A stretch of DNA of 34,742 bases from Dehalococcoidia bacterium (GTDB taxonomy: Bacteria; Chloroflexota; Dehalococcoidia; GIF9; AB-539-J10): the NCBI GenBank assembly GCA_021157895.1, contig JAGGVQ010000014.1:1-34742 (forward strand), written 5' to 3'. Below are positions 16,198-24,312 of this stretch, in pieces. The position numbers and the translations under genes were made by a program. The notes beneath the pieces are model-generated. The model was not told the DNA's origin. It did no database searches and saw only the letters and a program-made list of their open reading frames with translations. Numbering within the stretch: the first letter of the stretch is position 1; every line of letters starts with the position of its first letter.

Positions 16198-17985
16198 TTG
16201 CTGAAAGATCATAGCTGTGGAGAACTGAGAAAACAACATATTGGCCAGGAAGTTACGTTGGCAGGCTGGGTGCATCGTCGGCGCGACCATGGGGGCATGG
16301 TGTTTATTGACCTCAGGGATAGGGAAGGAATAGTGCAGGTGGTGTTTAACCCCCAGACAGCACAACAGGCGTATGAAGTAGCAACATCCCTGCGCAATGA
16401 GTATGTCATCCAGCTCAGTGGTGAGGTGACTCTCCGTCCTAGGGGGACGGCAAATGCCAATCTGGATACAGGTGAGGTTGAGGTATCTGTCAAAAAACTA
16501 GCTGTGCTCAATCCATCACCAACACCGCCATTTTATATCAATGAAGATGTTGATGTGGATGAATTGTTATGTCTGAAATATCGCTACCTGTATCTAAGGA
16601 GGCAGCGTTTACAACGGAATCTCGCGCTGCGACATCGAGTGATCAAGTTTATCAGGGATTTCCTTGATGGCAGGGGGTTCCTTGAGGTAGAAACACCAAT
16701 ATTGATAAAGAGCACCCCGGAGGGGGCAAGGGACTATCTAGTGCCCAGCCGCCTCAATCTTGGGAAGTTTTATGCTCTTCCCCAATCGCCTCAGCAGCTT
16801 AAGCAGATGCTTATGGTGTCTGGACTCGAGAGGTATTTTCAGATAGCTCGTTGCTTTCGTGATGAGGACCTTAGGGCTGATCGCCAGCCAGAGTTTACCC
16901 AGTGTGATGTAGAAATGTCCTTTGTTGATGAGGAGGATATATTACAGCTTACTGAGGAGATGTTTACCTCTCTGGTGAAAGAGGTTATTCCCCAGAAGAG
17001 AATGTTGTTGCCTTTCCCCCGCCTGACCTATCGTGAAGCTATGGAGAGATATGGCACGGATAAACCTGACATAAGATTTGGTATGGAACTCAGGGATATC
17101 ACTGACATTGCTCTTCAGACAGAGTTTGATATCTTCCACGCTGCTATTAAGGCTGGTGGCACTGTCAGGGGAATATGTGTTCCTGGCTGTGGTTCATATA
17201 CCCGACACCAGATGGATGAGCTAATTGGTCAAGCCACGAGCAATGGAGCTCGTGGCTTGACCACGGTGTCTATTTCCTCGGAGAGTTCCACTTCATTCAA
17301 ATCAACCGCACTCAAGCATATAACGCAGGCGCAACTGGAAAGCATTGCTGCTAGGTTTGATGCCAGGCAGGGAGACCTGTTGCTTATCGTTGCTGACAAG
17401 CCAGATGTGGTTAACAATGTGTTGGATGTATTACGCCGTGAGATGGCAGATAGACTAAATCTGCGGGATAAGAACCTGCTTGCCTTTACTTTCATAACGG
17501 ATTTCCCTCTGCTACAGTGGAATGATGCTACCAACAAGTGGGATGTCATGCATCACCCCTTTACTGCTCCTAAGGATGAGGACATTGCACTTCTTGATTT
17601 TGATCCTGCTAGCGTTGGAGGGCGGCATTATGACCTAGTATGTAATGGCTCCGAGCTGGGTAGTGGCAGCATCAGGATGCATCATCGGCAGCTACAGGAA
17701 AAGATATTCACACTGCTGGGTTATAGCTCCGAGGAAATCAACCAGCAATTTGGCCCTTTCCTCGCTGCGCTGGAATATGGCGCTCCGCCGCATGGGGGCA
17801 TTGCCTTGGGCATAGATCGTACTATCATGATATTTGCCGGCGAGCAGAGCATCAGGGAAGTTATTGCCTTTCCCAAGAATCAAAATGCTGTCGATATGAT
17901 CTTTGATGCTCCCTCGGTAGTGACACGGCAGCAACTGGACGAACTCAATCTCACATTGAAAAATAAACAAATTGTTAAGGGGTAA
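16198..17985 (+). CDS. aspS: aspartyl-tRNA synthetase, probably non-discriminating
   Basis: Class II synthetase of bacterial type. An OB-fold anticodon domain is followed by the catalytic domain (motif 2 RCFRDEDLRADRQPEFTQ), an inserted GAD domain and motif 3 (GIALGIDR). From the TTG at 16198 the protein is 595 aa, a usual length, and its N-terminus (LLKDHSCGELR) matches the family; the TTG at 16144 would add 18 residues. His31 (in RRRDHGG) and Gly83 (in LRPRGTAN) match the two positions reported in Pseudomonas aeruginosa AspRS to permit charging of tRNA-Asn. Discriminating enzymes such as that of E. coli have Leu and Lys there. The enzyme is therefore likely to make Asp-tRNA(Asn) for a GatCAB amidotransferase. 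A perfect 16-bp inverted repeat lies inside the GAD-domain coding region. Confidence 0.95.
   Translation: MLKDHSCGELRKQHIGQEVTLAGWVHRRRDHGGMVFIDLRDREGIVQVVFNPQTAQQAYEVATSLRNEYVIQLSGEVTLRPRGTANANLDTGEVEVSVKKLAVLNPSPTPPFYINEDVDVDELLCLKYRYLYLRRQRLQRNLALRHRVIKFIRDFLDGRGFLEVETPILIKSTPEGARDYLVPSRLNLGKFYALPQSPQQLKQMLMVSGLERYFQIARCFRDEDLRADRQPEFTQCDVEMSFVDEEDILQLTEEMFTSLVKEVIPQKRMLLPFPRLTYREAMERYGTDKPDIRFGMELRDITDIALQTEFDIFHAAIKAGGTVRGICVPGCGSYTRHQMDELIGQATSNGARGLTTVSISSESSTSFKSTALKHITQAQLESIAARFDARQGDLLLIVADKPDVVNNVLDVLRREMADRLNLRDKNLLAFTFITDFPLLQWNDATNKWDVMHHPFTAPKDEDIALLDFDPASVGGRHYDLVCNGSELGSGSIRMHHRQLQEKIFTLLGYSSEEINQQFGPFLAALEYGAPPHGGIALGIDRTIMIFAGEQSIREVIAFPKNQNAVDMIFDAPSVVTRQQLDELNLTLKNKQIVKG
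17226..17263. repeat. perfect 16-bp inverted repeat inside aspS
   Basis: The arm TGGTCAAGCCACGAGC and its exact reverse complement are separated by the six bases AATGGA. It would form a very stable RNA hairpin with no mismatches within the aspS coding sequence. The encoded peptide (GQATSNGARGLTT) still fits the family, so codon choice rather than an insertion may explain it. No T-run follows, so it does not look like an ordinary terminator. I saw no second copy elsewhere in the window. Confidence 0.85.
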
Positions 17986-17988
17986 GAC

Positions 17989-19275
17989 GTGAAGATAACT
18001 AGTGAAAAGATGGAACATTGCCAGGTAACCCTCAGAATTGAGGTTGACCAGGGGGAGATGGATAAATCTCTGGATAAGACCTATCGTCGCTTATCTCGGA
18101 AGCTATCCATTCCCGGTTTTCGTAAAGGTAAGGTTCCTCGAGTTGTTCTGGAGCAACATGTTGGGCGCGATACTTTGCTTGATGAAGCATTGGATGACCT
18201 GCTTCCTGAGCTGTACAACCAGGCACTGGATTCGGAAAAACTGGATCCCGTAGATAAAGGCCAGGTGGAGATATTGCAGAAAGACCCGGCGGTGTTCAAA
18301 GCCATCGTGCCTCTCAAGCCCGAGGTCGAGCTGGGAAATTACCATGACATAAAGTTGGATCCTGATCCAGTGATTGTCAAGGATGAAGAAATGGATGCCG
18401 TGGTGCAAAAATTTCGTGAGGAGCAAGGTGTTTGGAACCCTGTGGAACGTCCCTCCTGCATGGGGGACTTATTGGTTATAGATGTGGATGCGACCATCGA
18501 TGGCAAGCCATTCTTGGACCACAATGATGTAGCGTACGAGATGAAGGCTGATTCCATCTTCCCGGTTCAGGGATTTGCTGCCCAGATAGAAGGAATGAGC
18601 AAAAATGAGGAGAAAACCTTCACATTGCCCATCCCTGAGGACTATCGCATCAAGGAATTCAGTGGCAAGGAAGTGCAATTCCATGTGACCCTTAAGGAAA
18701 TTAAGGAGAAGGAATTACCTGAGATCAGTGACGAACTTGCCCGTAATGCCAGTTACGATAGTCTGGAGGCATTGCGGGATAAAATAAAAGAGGATTTGCA
18801 TACTAGGGCTGAAGCCAAAAGCCATGCTGACCTGATTGATAAAGCCATTGCTTCCTTGGTTGAAATCAGCCATGTGGATTTTCCTCCTACAATGGAAAAT
18901 TCCGAGATTGACAGTCTTGTGGAGCAGCAAGCCAGTCGCCTGGGGTATAACAAGGTATCTGATTACTTGGTAAAATTGCCCCGACCCGAAGAGGAGTTGC
19001 GAGAAGACCTTCGTCCTGCTGCCAGGAAGCGTATTATTGCCTCACTTGTGCTTGGTAAACTAGCGCAGGAGGAGGGCGTTACTGTTGATTCCTCTGAGAT
19101 TGATAGTAGAATAAAGGAGATGATGGGAGATTCCCCTGATGAAGGCAAGATGAAGAAAATCCTTTCCGTGCCTCAGATTCGGGAATCGGTGAAGCAATCC
19201 CTGCTCACCCAGAAAACCATCGACAGGCTTATAAAAATAATCACCACTAGGGATGCTGAGGAAAAGGAGGTATAG
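17989..19275 (+). CDS. tig: trigger factor chaperone/prolyl isomerase
   Basis: Ribosome-bound chaperone that receives nascent chains at the exit tunnel. The ribosome-docking signature GFRKGKVP lies at residues 43-50 in the N-terminal domain. An FKBP-type prolyl isomerase domain follows at about 155-240 (GDLLVIDVDATIDGKPF, QIEGMSKNEEKTF). A long helical C-terminal chaperone domain ends in a basic and acidic tail (RDAEEKEV). Length is 428 aa, normal. The GTG start lies three bases after aspS, with AAGGGG six bases upstream. It is followed with no gap by clpP, a standard pairing of folding and proteolysis functions. Confidence 0.96.
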   Translation: MKITSEKMEHCQVTLRIEVDQGEMDKSLDKTYRRLSRKLSIPGFRKGKVPRVVLEQHVGRDTLLDEALDDLLPELYNQALDSEKLDPVDKGQVEILQKDPAVFKAIVPLKPEVELGNYHDIKLDPDPVIVKDEEMDAVVQKFREEQGVWNPVERPSCMGDLLVIDVDATIDGKPFLDHNDVAYEMKADSIFPVQGFAAQIEGMSKNEEKTFTLPIPEDYRIKEFSGKEVQFHVTLKEIKEKELPEISDELARNASYDSLEALRDKIKEDLHTRAEAKSHADLIDKAIASLVEISHVDFPPTMENSEIDSLVEQQASRLGYNKVSDYLVKLPRPEEELREDLRPAARKRIIASLVLGKLAQEEGVTVDSSEIDSRIKEMMGDSPDEGKMKKILSVPQIRESVKQSLLTQKTIDRLIKIITTRDAEEKEV

Positions 19276-19881
19276 ATGGAAACGAAAGGTCAAATAATTA
19301 TTCCCACGGTCACGGAGGCGGGGGCGCGTGGCGAACATGCCTTTGATATATATTCCTTGTTGCTCAGGGAGAGAATTATTTTCCTGGGCACGGCTATCAA
19401 TGACCAAGTGGCCAATCTTATAGTTGCCCAGATGCTTTATCTTGAGCGTGAGGATCCTGATAAGGATATCAACCTGTATGTTCATTGTCCGGGTGGTGTC
19501 ATTAGCGCTGGACTGGCGATATATGACACTATGCAGTTGCTACGCTGTGATGTATCCACCATCTGTGTTGGCCTGGCGGCCAGCATGGGTACGGTGCTAC
19601 TTACTGCCGGCACTAAGGGGAAGAGATATGCTTTGCCCAATGCTACCATTCATATGCACCAGGCAATTGGTGGTGCCCAGGGGCAGGCTTCTGATATCGA
19701 GATTGCTGCGCGCGAGATTATGAGGCTCCAGGAGACGATTCGTAATATCATCGCCAAGCATACTGGCCAGCCCGTGGATAAAATTGCCCACGATACTGAC
19801 AGGGACTTCTATCTTGATCCTCAGCAGGCCATGGAATATGGGCTGATTGACGAGGTGCTCAGCAAGCAGGAAAGCAAGTAG
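19276..19881 (+). CDS. clpP: ATP-dependent Clp protease proteolytic subunit
   Basis: Serine protease that forms the ClpP tetradecamer, working with a Clp ATPase. The catalytic triad is Ser103 (GLAASMGT), His128 (HMHQAIGG) and Asp177 (DRDFYLDP). All three are shifted by six from mature E. coli ClpP, so the core is intact. Length is 201 aa. AGGAGG lies six bases before the ATG, and the tig stop directly abuts it. clpX, which often follows, is not next; instead a 55-aa membrane protein ORF lies downstream. Confidence 0.97.
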   Translation: METKGQIIIPTVTEAGARGEHAFDIYSLLLRERIIFLGTAINDQVANLIVAQMLYLEREDPDKDINLYVHCPGGVISAGLAIYDTMQLLRCDVSTICVGLAASMGTVLLTAGTKGKRYALPNATIHMHQAIGGAQGQASDIEIAAREIMRLQETIRNIIAKHTGQPVDKIAHDTDRDFYLDPQQAMEYGLIDEVLSKQESK

Positions 19882-19946
19882 CTGCTGGCGGGAATAATCG
19901 CAAGTTTCTCTCGGAATAATTTTTGCCAGAGGCTTAAGGAACAGTC

Positions 19947-20114
19947 ATGACAAGCTCATTGTCCGCATTGGTGGGGACAAAGGCACTAATGAGCATCGCT
20001 TCCGAGCCCTTCTGGGGTTTGGGTAAAGGCGGGCTAATTACCATTATCATTGTTGTTGTATTCCTGATTGCTGTGGTGGTATGGCTCATTCGTGGTACGC
20101 AGCGACACGATTAG
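19947..20114 (+). CDS. small single-span membrane protein, 55 aa
   Basis: ORF below the track cutoff, 65 bases after clpP. AAGGA sits about six or seven bases before the ATG. The protein has a polar N-terminal half and then one strong hydrophobic segment, GLITIIIVVVFLIAVVVWLI, followed by the basic tail RGTQRHD; this suggests an N-out/C-in topology. I do not recognise it. It lies at the end of the + strand block facing the - strand operon and may be co-transcribed with clpP. Confidence 0.6.
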   Translation: MTSSLSALVGTKALMSIASEPFWGLGKGGLITIIIVVVFLIAVVVWLIRGTQRHD

Positions 20115-20218
20115 GCGGCACATTTTCTTGTGTCAATCCGACATAGCGCTGTTTTCCTATTGGTCCATAGCTTTAAGAGGAGCGTACTTATAAGGGCGCA
20201 GAAATACCTGATTGCCAC

Positions 20219-21205
20219 TTATCCCAGGTGAGCAGCGTCTTTTCTGACCAGTTGGCGGATTATGCGGTGTATTTGTAGCGGGCGGGAGATGTCCTTGCTG
20301 TTCTTGAGCCAGTGGAAGTTTTCTCTGTTGCCCCGACCGCCTTTTTCCTCCTTTTCCTTCACTGCTTCCTCGACTGCCTCCAGCCGGCCGGTCTCCAGGG
20401 CTTGCAGTGCCGGCCACAGGTCATCCAGTCTGGTGGATGCCAGCCCCATAGTGGCATAGGACAATACATATTCGTTGGCATTGAAAGCGATGGCGAGGCC
20501 ACCAACGTGATTTACCGCTCGCAGCATTTTGAAGTCGGTGATGCTGTCGCCCACCACTGCCCAGGCTGACAGCGGCTTTCCTGTTTCGGCGGCAAAGCGT
20601 TGCAGTGCCTCCACCTTGCGCTGCCCTCCTGTGGGCTTGATGGTGCGGATGATTTTGCCGGCACTAGTCTGGGGTAGCTCCTCCAGGTAAAAATGGTCCA
20701 GCCTTTCCATCAGCCTGTTGTCATCGGCGGAAGCCAAGTTTGCGATTTCCTTCTCGGCTTGTTCTAGCAGGGCGAAGTCAGTCTTTTTTAGTTCCTGTCG
20801 TATGGTGTCTAGGGGAAAGTAGGTGCAGGCAACATTATCCCGGGCGATTCCCAGTCTTTCCGTGATGGCCATGGCATATTGCTTGTAGCTGGTGCTGATG
20901 CAGAAGGTACGCCACTTCCGTGAATGTAGCCAGGCGATCAGCTCGGCGGCGCCAGGAGTCAGTTTGGCTTCTTTCCCCATGCCTGCAATGATTTCCTCGG
21001 AGACACCATGGTAGGCCAGGAAGGGCACGATCAGAGCCAGAGTGTCTCCCGGTTCATAATCTTCCCGGCCTTCCAGTGTTAGCAGGTCATCATAGCGGCT
21101 AATGGTGGGGAAAATAACATCACCATGTGGGAAAATCTTCATTAGCTCATAGGCGTTGTCCAGTGGAGAGAGAGGCCCTTCTAGGTCGAAACATATCAAG
21201 TTCAT
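20219..21205 (-). CDS. HAD-like phosphatase, COG4030/EhaR-like
   Basis: Haloacid-dehalogenase fold protein. Motif I is CFDLEGPLSPLDNA, where Asp7 is the likely nucleophile and the usual second Asp is Glu9. Motif II is CISTSYKQYA, the Lys lies in KPTGGQRKV, and motif IV is VGDSITDFKML. The general layout and the DLEGPL start resemble COG4030, whose methanogen members are labelled energy-converting hydrogenase A subunit R. No hydrogenase genes are present here, so that name should not be read as function. Length is 328 aa with a charged C-terminal tail (KEKEEKGGRGNREN). It is the last gene of the - strand block, 40 bases after the formyltransferase gene. Confidence 0.75.
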   Translation of the reverse strand: MNLICFDLEGPLSPLDNAYELMKIFPHGDVIFPTISRYDDLLTLEGREDYEPGDTLALIVPFLAYHGVSEEIIAGMGKEAKLTPGAAELIAWLHSRKWRTFCISTSYKQYAMAITERLGIARDNVACTYFPLDTIRQELKKTDFALLEQAEKEIANLASADDNRLMERLDHFYLEELPQTSAGKIIRTIKPTGGQRKVEALQRFAAETGKPLSAWAVVGDSITDFKMLRAVNHVGGLAIAFNANEYVLSYATMGLASTRLDDLWPALQALETGRLEAVEEAVKEKEEKGGRGNRENFHWLKNSKDISRPLQIHRIIRQLVRKDAAHLG

Positions 21206-21245
21206 TGGTTTATTTCACCGTGGTGTTTGATTGGGTGCTATTTTG

Positions 21246-22031
21246 TCACTCCGGGTCGCTGGACACAATACCTGTTTTTACCTGGTTTATCTCATCGCTG
21301 AGGTCATACCCTGGAACAGGTTTCCCCATGGAATCAGTTACCCTGCCGTTCTGGATGATGATATCTCCCTGGCTCAATGCCTTGATGGTGGCGATAATCA
21401 GGGGAAACTCGTGAGCAAGCTCATGCTGGCGTATGAGGTGAAACAGCGCTTGCCGGTCATTATTTGCCCAGTACTTGGTGAAGGGTTCGCCATCAATATT
21501 AAATGTGGTATAGCTAACTACAGGGCCCCTGTCCATCTCTGGTGTTACCAGATGCATCATGGCACCAGCCGTGCTTGCCCTGCTATCTATGAGGTGCCAG
21601 ATGACATTCTGCCAGCTGCCCGTGGGGCCATGGGGTGGTGCCGGGTGGAGATTAATCATATTGTATTGGGAGCACAGTTCCTTTTCGATGATGAGCATAT
21701 AACCAGCGAGCACGATTAACTGGGGGGAGAATTGGGCTATCATCCGGTTCACTTCCTGGTCATAGTGCATGCGCCAGTCTTGTTGTTCAGCATGTTGTTT
21801 TTGCCATGTCTGGCGATATTTTCTGTGTGACAGGTATAACAGTGGCATGTGATAGCTTTGCACTATGGTGAAGAAGCAATCGCTTTCTACTGATTCTCCT
21901 GGTTCTCTATTGCTGAAGATGAAGCTAATTTTGCCCTGTATGTTACCGCTGGCAATGTTTTGTTGTACTGCTTGTAGCAGCTGTCTTGCCGCTTTGTCCC
22001 TTCCCGTGGAGAACCAGCCAATGTTTAGCAT
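21246..22031 (-). CDS. PurN-like formyltransferase
   Basis: Formyltransferase-fold protein related to phosphoribosylglycinamide formyltransferase. The catalytic Asn-His-Asp set is visible as Asn127 and His129 (INLHPAPP) and Asp167 (PEMDRGPVV), so formyl transfer from 10-formyl-tetrahydrofolate is plausible. The N-terminal loop that binds substrate phosphate in PurN (typically SGxGSN) reads FSTGRDKAARQ, and no purine genes are adjacent, so the acceptor may differ. I start at the ATG at 22031 (MLNIGWFST, 261 aa) rather than the 283-aa ORF, because this gives the expected first beta strand. The start overlaps the PHP gene stop by seven bases. Confidence 0.75.
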   Translation of the reverse strand: MLNIGWFSTGRDKAARQLLQAVQQNIASGNIQGKISFIFSNREPGESVESDCFFTIVQSYHMPLLYLSHRKYRQTWQKQHAEQQDWRMHYDQEVNRMIAQFSPQLIVLAGYMLIIEKELCSQYNMINLHPAPPHGPTGSWQNVIWHLIDSRASTAGAMMHLVTPEMDRGPVVSYTTFNIDGEPFTKYWANNDRQALFHLIRQHELAHEFPLIIATIKALSQGDIIIQNGRVTDSMGKPVPGYDLSDEINQVKTGIVSSDPE

Positions 22032-22672
22032 GGTATATGATGTATCTTGGCCCATGTGCTGGCCAGGTGGACAGATAGACTGGAGCGCTTTCCCCATACT
22101 CTGCCTTTATATAGCGAATCAAGGAAATCGGATGAACCAGTAAAGTCAGGCATTTCTACCCCTGCATGGCCGATTTCGCCAAGAGTGTGGGCGTCGCTTC
22201 CGGCGCTGGCAGCTAGCCGGTGAGCTATGGCCAATTTCCATGATTTGGTTGTGCTGTTACTGAATGGAGTGCGGGCATTGAATACCTCAACGAAGTCAAT
22301 CCGGGATAATATTTCCGGAGAAAGCAGTTTCCTGGTTTTCTGTAATGGCGAGCGCCCAAATGGATGAGGAATGCCAACCAATCCGCCCTGTCTCCTTACT
22401 TGTTCTATGGTTTCTTGGGGAGATAAACCTTTGGGCACCTCCTTTGTGAGGAAGAGGCCCATTAGTTCGCCATCAGGAGTCATTATCTCCTCAGCCACGA
22501 TGACTTTAAATGGCGCCGCGTCCTTCAGTTTCAGGGCACCTGTGATGGTATTATGGTCACATATGGAAACACAGTTGATGCCCACTTCAAGGCAGCGGTC
22601 GATTAATTTCTCCAGTCGTGTGTTGCTATCCCCGGAATAGCAGGTGTGTACATGCAGGTCCGCTGTTATCAA
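22025..22672 (-). CDS. PHP domain metal-dependent phosphoesterase
   Basis: Predicted polymerase-and-histidinol-phosphatase fold hydrolase using two or three metals. Motifs in order are ADLHVHTCYSGD, SICDHNTI, GIPHPFG and GSDAHTLGEIG, all with ligands intact. Length is 215 aa, usual for stand-alone PHP proteins. Substrates in this group include nucleotides and phosphorylated small molecules; none can be assigned here. The start is TTG, overlapping the efp stop as TTGA, and it puts the first metal motif at residue 6. Confidence 0.85.
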   Translation of the reverse strand: MITADLHVHTCYSGDSNTRLEKLIDRCLEVGINCVSICDHNTITGALKLKDAAPFKVIVAEEIMTPDGELMGLFLTKEVPKGLSPQETIEQVRRQGGLVGIPHPFGRSPLQKTRKLLSPEILSRIDFVEVFNARTPFSNSTTKSWKLAIAHRLAASAGSDAHTLGEIGHAGVEMPDFTGSSDFLDSLYKGRVWGKRSSLSVHLASTWAKIHHIPC

Positions 22673-23229
22673 TTCGCCTTTTCCAAGTAGGTGCCATTCT
22701 GGGTGCTAACATTGATTTTATCTCCAACGTTAATGAATAATGGAACCTGGACAGTTAGTCCTGTTTCCATCTTTGCTGGTTTGGAGGCACCAGTTGCTGT
22801 GTTCCCTTTGAATCCCGGCTCTGTCTCTACTACTTGCAGTTCTACTGCGGCAGGCAGATCAAGGCTTATTGTCTTCTCCTGGCATGTCAGTATTTTTATA
22901 CTGGCGCCATCTTTCAGATAGTTTGCTGCTTCACCTACTTGGTCAGCGGTTAGCTCTATTTGTTCGTAGGTTTCACTATCCATGAAGTAGTATAGCTGCC
23001 CGTCATTATACAGGTATTGCACCTGGCGGTGTTCTAGGAAGGCTGGAGTGAATTTTTCACTGGCTTGGAAGGAACGCTCAATAGAATTGCCCGTGCGAAT
23101 ATCACGTAGCTTTAAGCGTATCGTGGCTGAGCCCCGCCCCATTTTAATATGGTGATAGTCCGTTACCTGGTATACCTTTTCTCCTAACTCTATGGCCATT
23201 CCTTTATGTAGCTCTCCAGCACCAATCAT
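22669..23229 (-). CDS. efp: translation elongation factor P
   Basis: Relieves ribosome stalling at polyproline stretches. The KOW-like N-terminal domain and two OB domains are complete (186 aa). The loop tip that carries the modified residue reads HIKMGRGSAT and gives Arg32, where E. coli EF-P has Lys34 and Pseudomonas-type EF-P has Arg32 (rhamnosylated by EarP). No earP, epmA or epmB gene is in the window. GGAG lies nine bases before the ATG. The gene sits three bases after the Xaa-Pro peptidase gene, a common pairing. Confidence 0.95.
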   Translation of the reverse strand: MIGAGELHKGMAIELGEKVYQVTDYHHIKMGRGSATIRLKLRDIRTGNSIERSFQASEKFTPAFLEHRQVQYLYNDGQLYYFMDSETYEQIELTADQVGEAANYLKDGASIKILTCQEKTISLDLPAAVELQVVETEPGFKGNTATGASKPAKMETGLTVQVPLFINVGDKINVSTQNGTYLEKAN

Positions 23230-23232
23230 GTA

Positions 23233-24312
23233 TTATATCTCCAATCTCTTTTCAGACTTGGTTAGTACCTTGGGCCCGTTCCCCGTTAAAGTTATCATGT
23301 CCTCGATTCTCACGCCACCCCAGCCAGACAGGTAGATTCCTGGCTCTATGGTGAACACCATGCCGCTGGATAGTATGTCAGTTGAAGTGGGAGAGATAAT
23401 GGGAAACTCGTGTATTGCTATGCCAACGCCATGTCCTAAGCTATGAGTAAATTTATTGCCGTAATTGGCCTGTTCAATCACAGTTCGAGCCAGTTTATCC
23501 AGTTGAGCTCCACTGATTCCTGTTTTTATTCCTGATATCGCCTCTGACTGTGCGTTCAATACGATATTGTAGACTTCGCGCATTTTACTGTCTGCCGGGC
23601 CCAAACATATGGTTCGGGTGAAGTCACTGCAGTAGCCATTTATTTTACATCCCATGTCGATGAGTATTGGTTCACTGACCTGAATTTGTCTGTTAGTTGG
23701 TGTGGCATGTGGCAAGGCAGAATTGAGGCCGGATGCGACAATAATAGCAAATGACAATTCGTCGCTGCCATTCTGTCGGAAGAATTTCTCCAGTTCCCAG
23801 GCAAGTTCCTTTTCAGTTATGCCCGGATGTAGTATTTCTAGGACGTGGTTAAAGGCGGCATCGGTTAGTGATGCAGCTTCGACCATGTTTGCTATCTCCA
23901 AGGGCTCCTTTATAGCACGAATCCTTTTTACCAGGTTGTCAAGAGGCACTAGCTTTATCTTAAGCTGTCTTTCCTTTATAGCTGCGGTGATCTGCTGGTG
24001 AGTGGCATAGGAGATATCGTTAGCTTCAAAGCCTAGTGTGTGGATATCAAGTTCTGCTGTCAAATCGGGCAGCCACCTAGAAGGGGTTTCCCATACTTGG
24101 AAGATGTCAAATCCAGGTGCCTCTTTACTTGCCTGCCTTGTGTAGCGGGAATCTGTGGCTAATATCGCTTTTTTGTTTGATATGATGAGATATCCTGATG
24201 AGCCAGTGAAACCGGAGAGGTATCGCTGGTTCTCTGGAGAAGAGACCAGCAGTGCCTCCAGTTTGCGATTATCGAGCTCTGCCCGCAGCTTTTGTAGTCG
24301 ACTTAACTTCAA
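23233..24312 (-). CDS. Xaa-Pro aminopeptidase/dipeptidase (M24B)
   Basis: Metallopeptidase that removes residues before proline. An N-terminal creatinase-type domain (EALLVSSPENQRYLSGFTGSSG) precedes the pita-bread catalytic domain. All five metal ligands are seen: two Asp in IDMGCKINGYCSDFTRT, His in SLGHGVGIAIHE, Glu in TIEPGIY and Glu in GVRIEDM. I choose the TTG at 24312, which overlaps the aroQ stop as TTGA and gives 359 aa (KLSRLQKLRAEL). The listed ORF extends upstream into aroQ. Whether it is an aminopeptidase P or a prolidase cannot be told by eye. Confidence 0.92.
   Translation of the reverse strand: MKLSRLQKLRAELDNRKLEALLVSSPENQRYLSGFTGSSGYLIISNKKAILATDSRYTRQASKEAPGFDIFQVWETPSRWLPDLTAELDIHTLGFEANDISYATHQQITAAIKERQLKIKLVPLDNLVKRIRAIKEPLEIANMVEAASLTDAAFNHVLEILHPGITEKELAWELEKFFRQNGSDELSFAIIVASGLNSALPHATPTNRQIQVSEPILIDMGCKINGYCSDFTRTICLGPADSKMREVYNIVLNAQSEAISGIKTGISGAQLDKLARTVIEQANYGNKFTHSLGHGVGIAIHEFPIISPTSTDILSSGMVFTIEPGIYLSGWGGVRIEDMITLTGNGPKVLTKSEKRLEI

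Noticed and set aside
20115-20218. Bidirectional terminator at the convergent junction
   Set aside because: Only short 4-5 bp pairings (for example ACCTG/CAGGT with a 14-base loop) without a T-run were found.
20219-21205. Naming this gene ehaR (energy-converting hydrogenase subunit)
   Set aside because: Similarity is to the HAD family only; no hydrogenase genes are near, and the name would overstate function.
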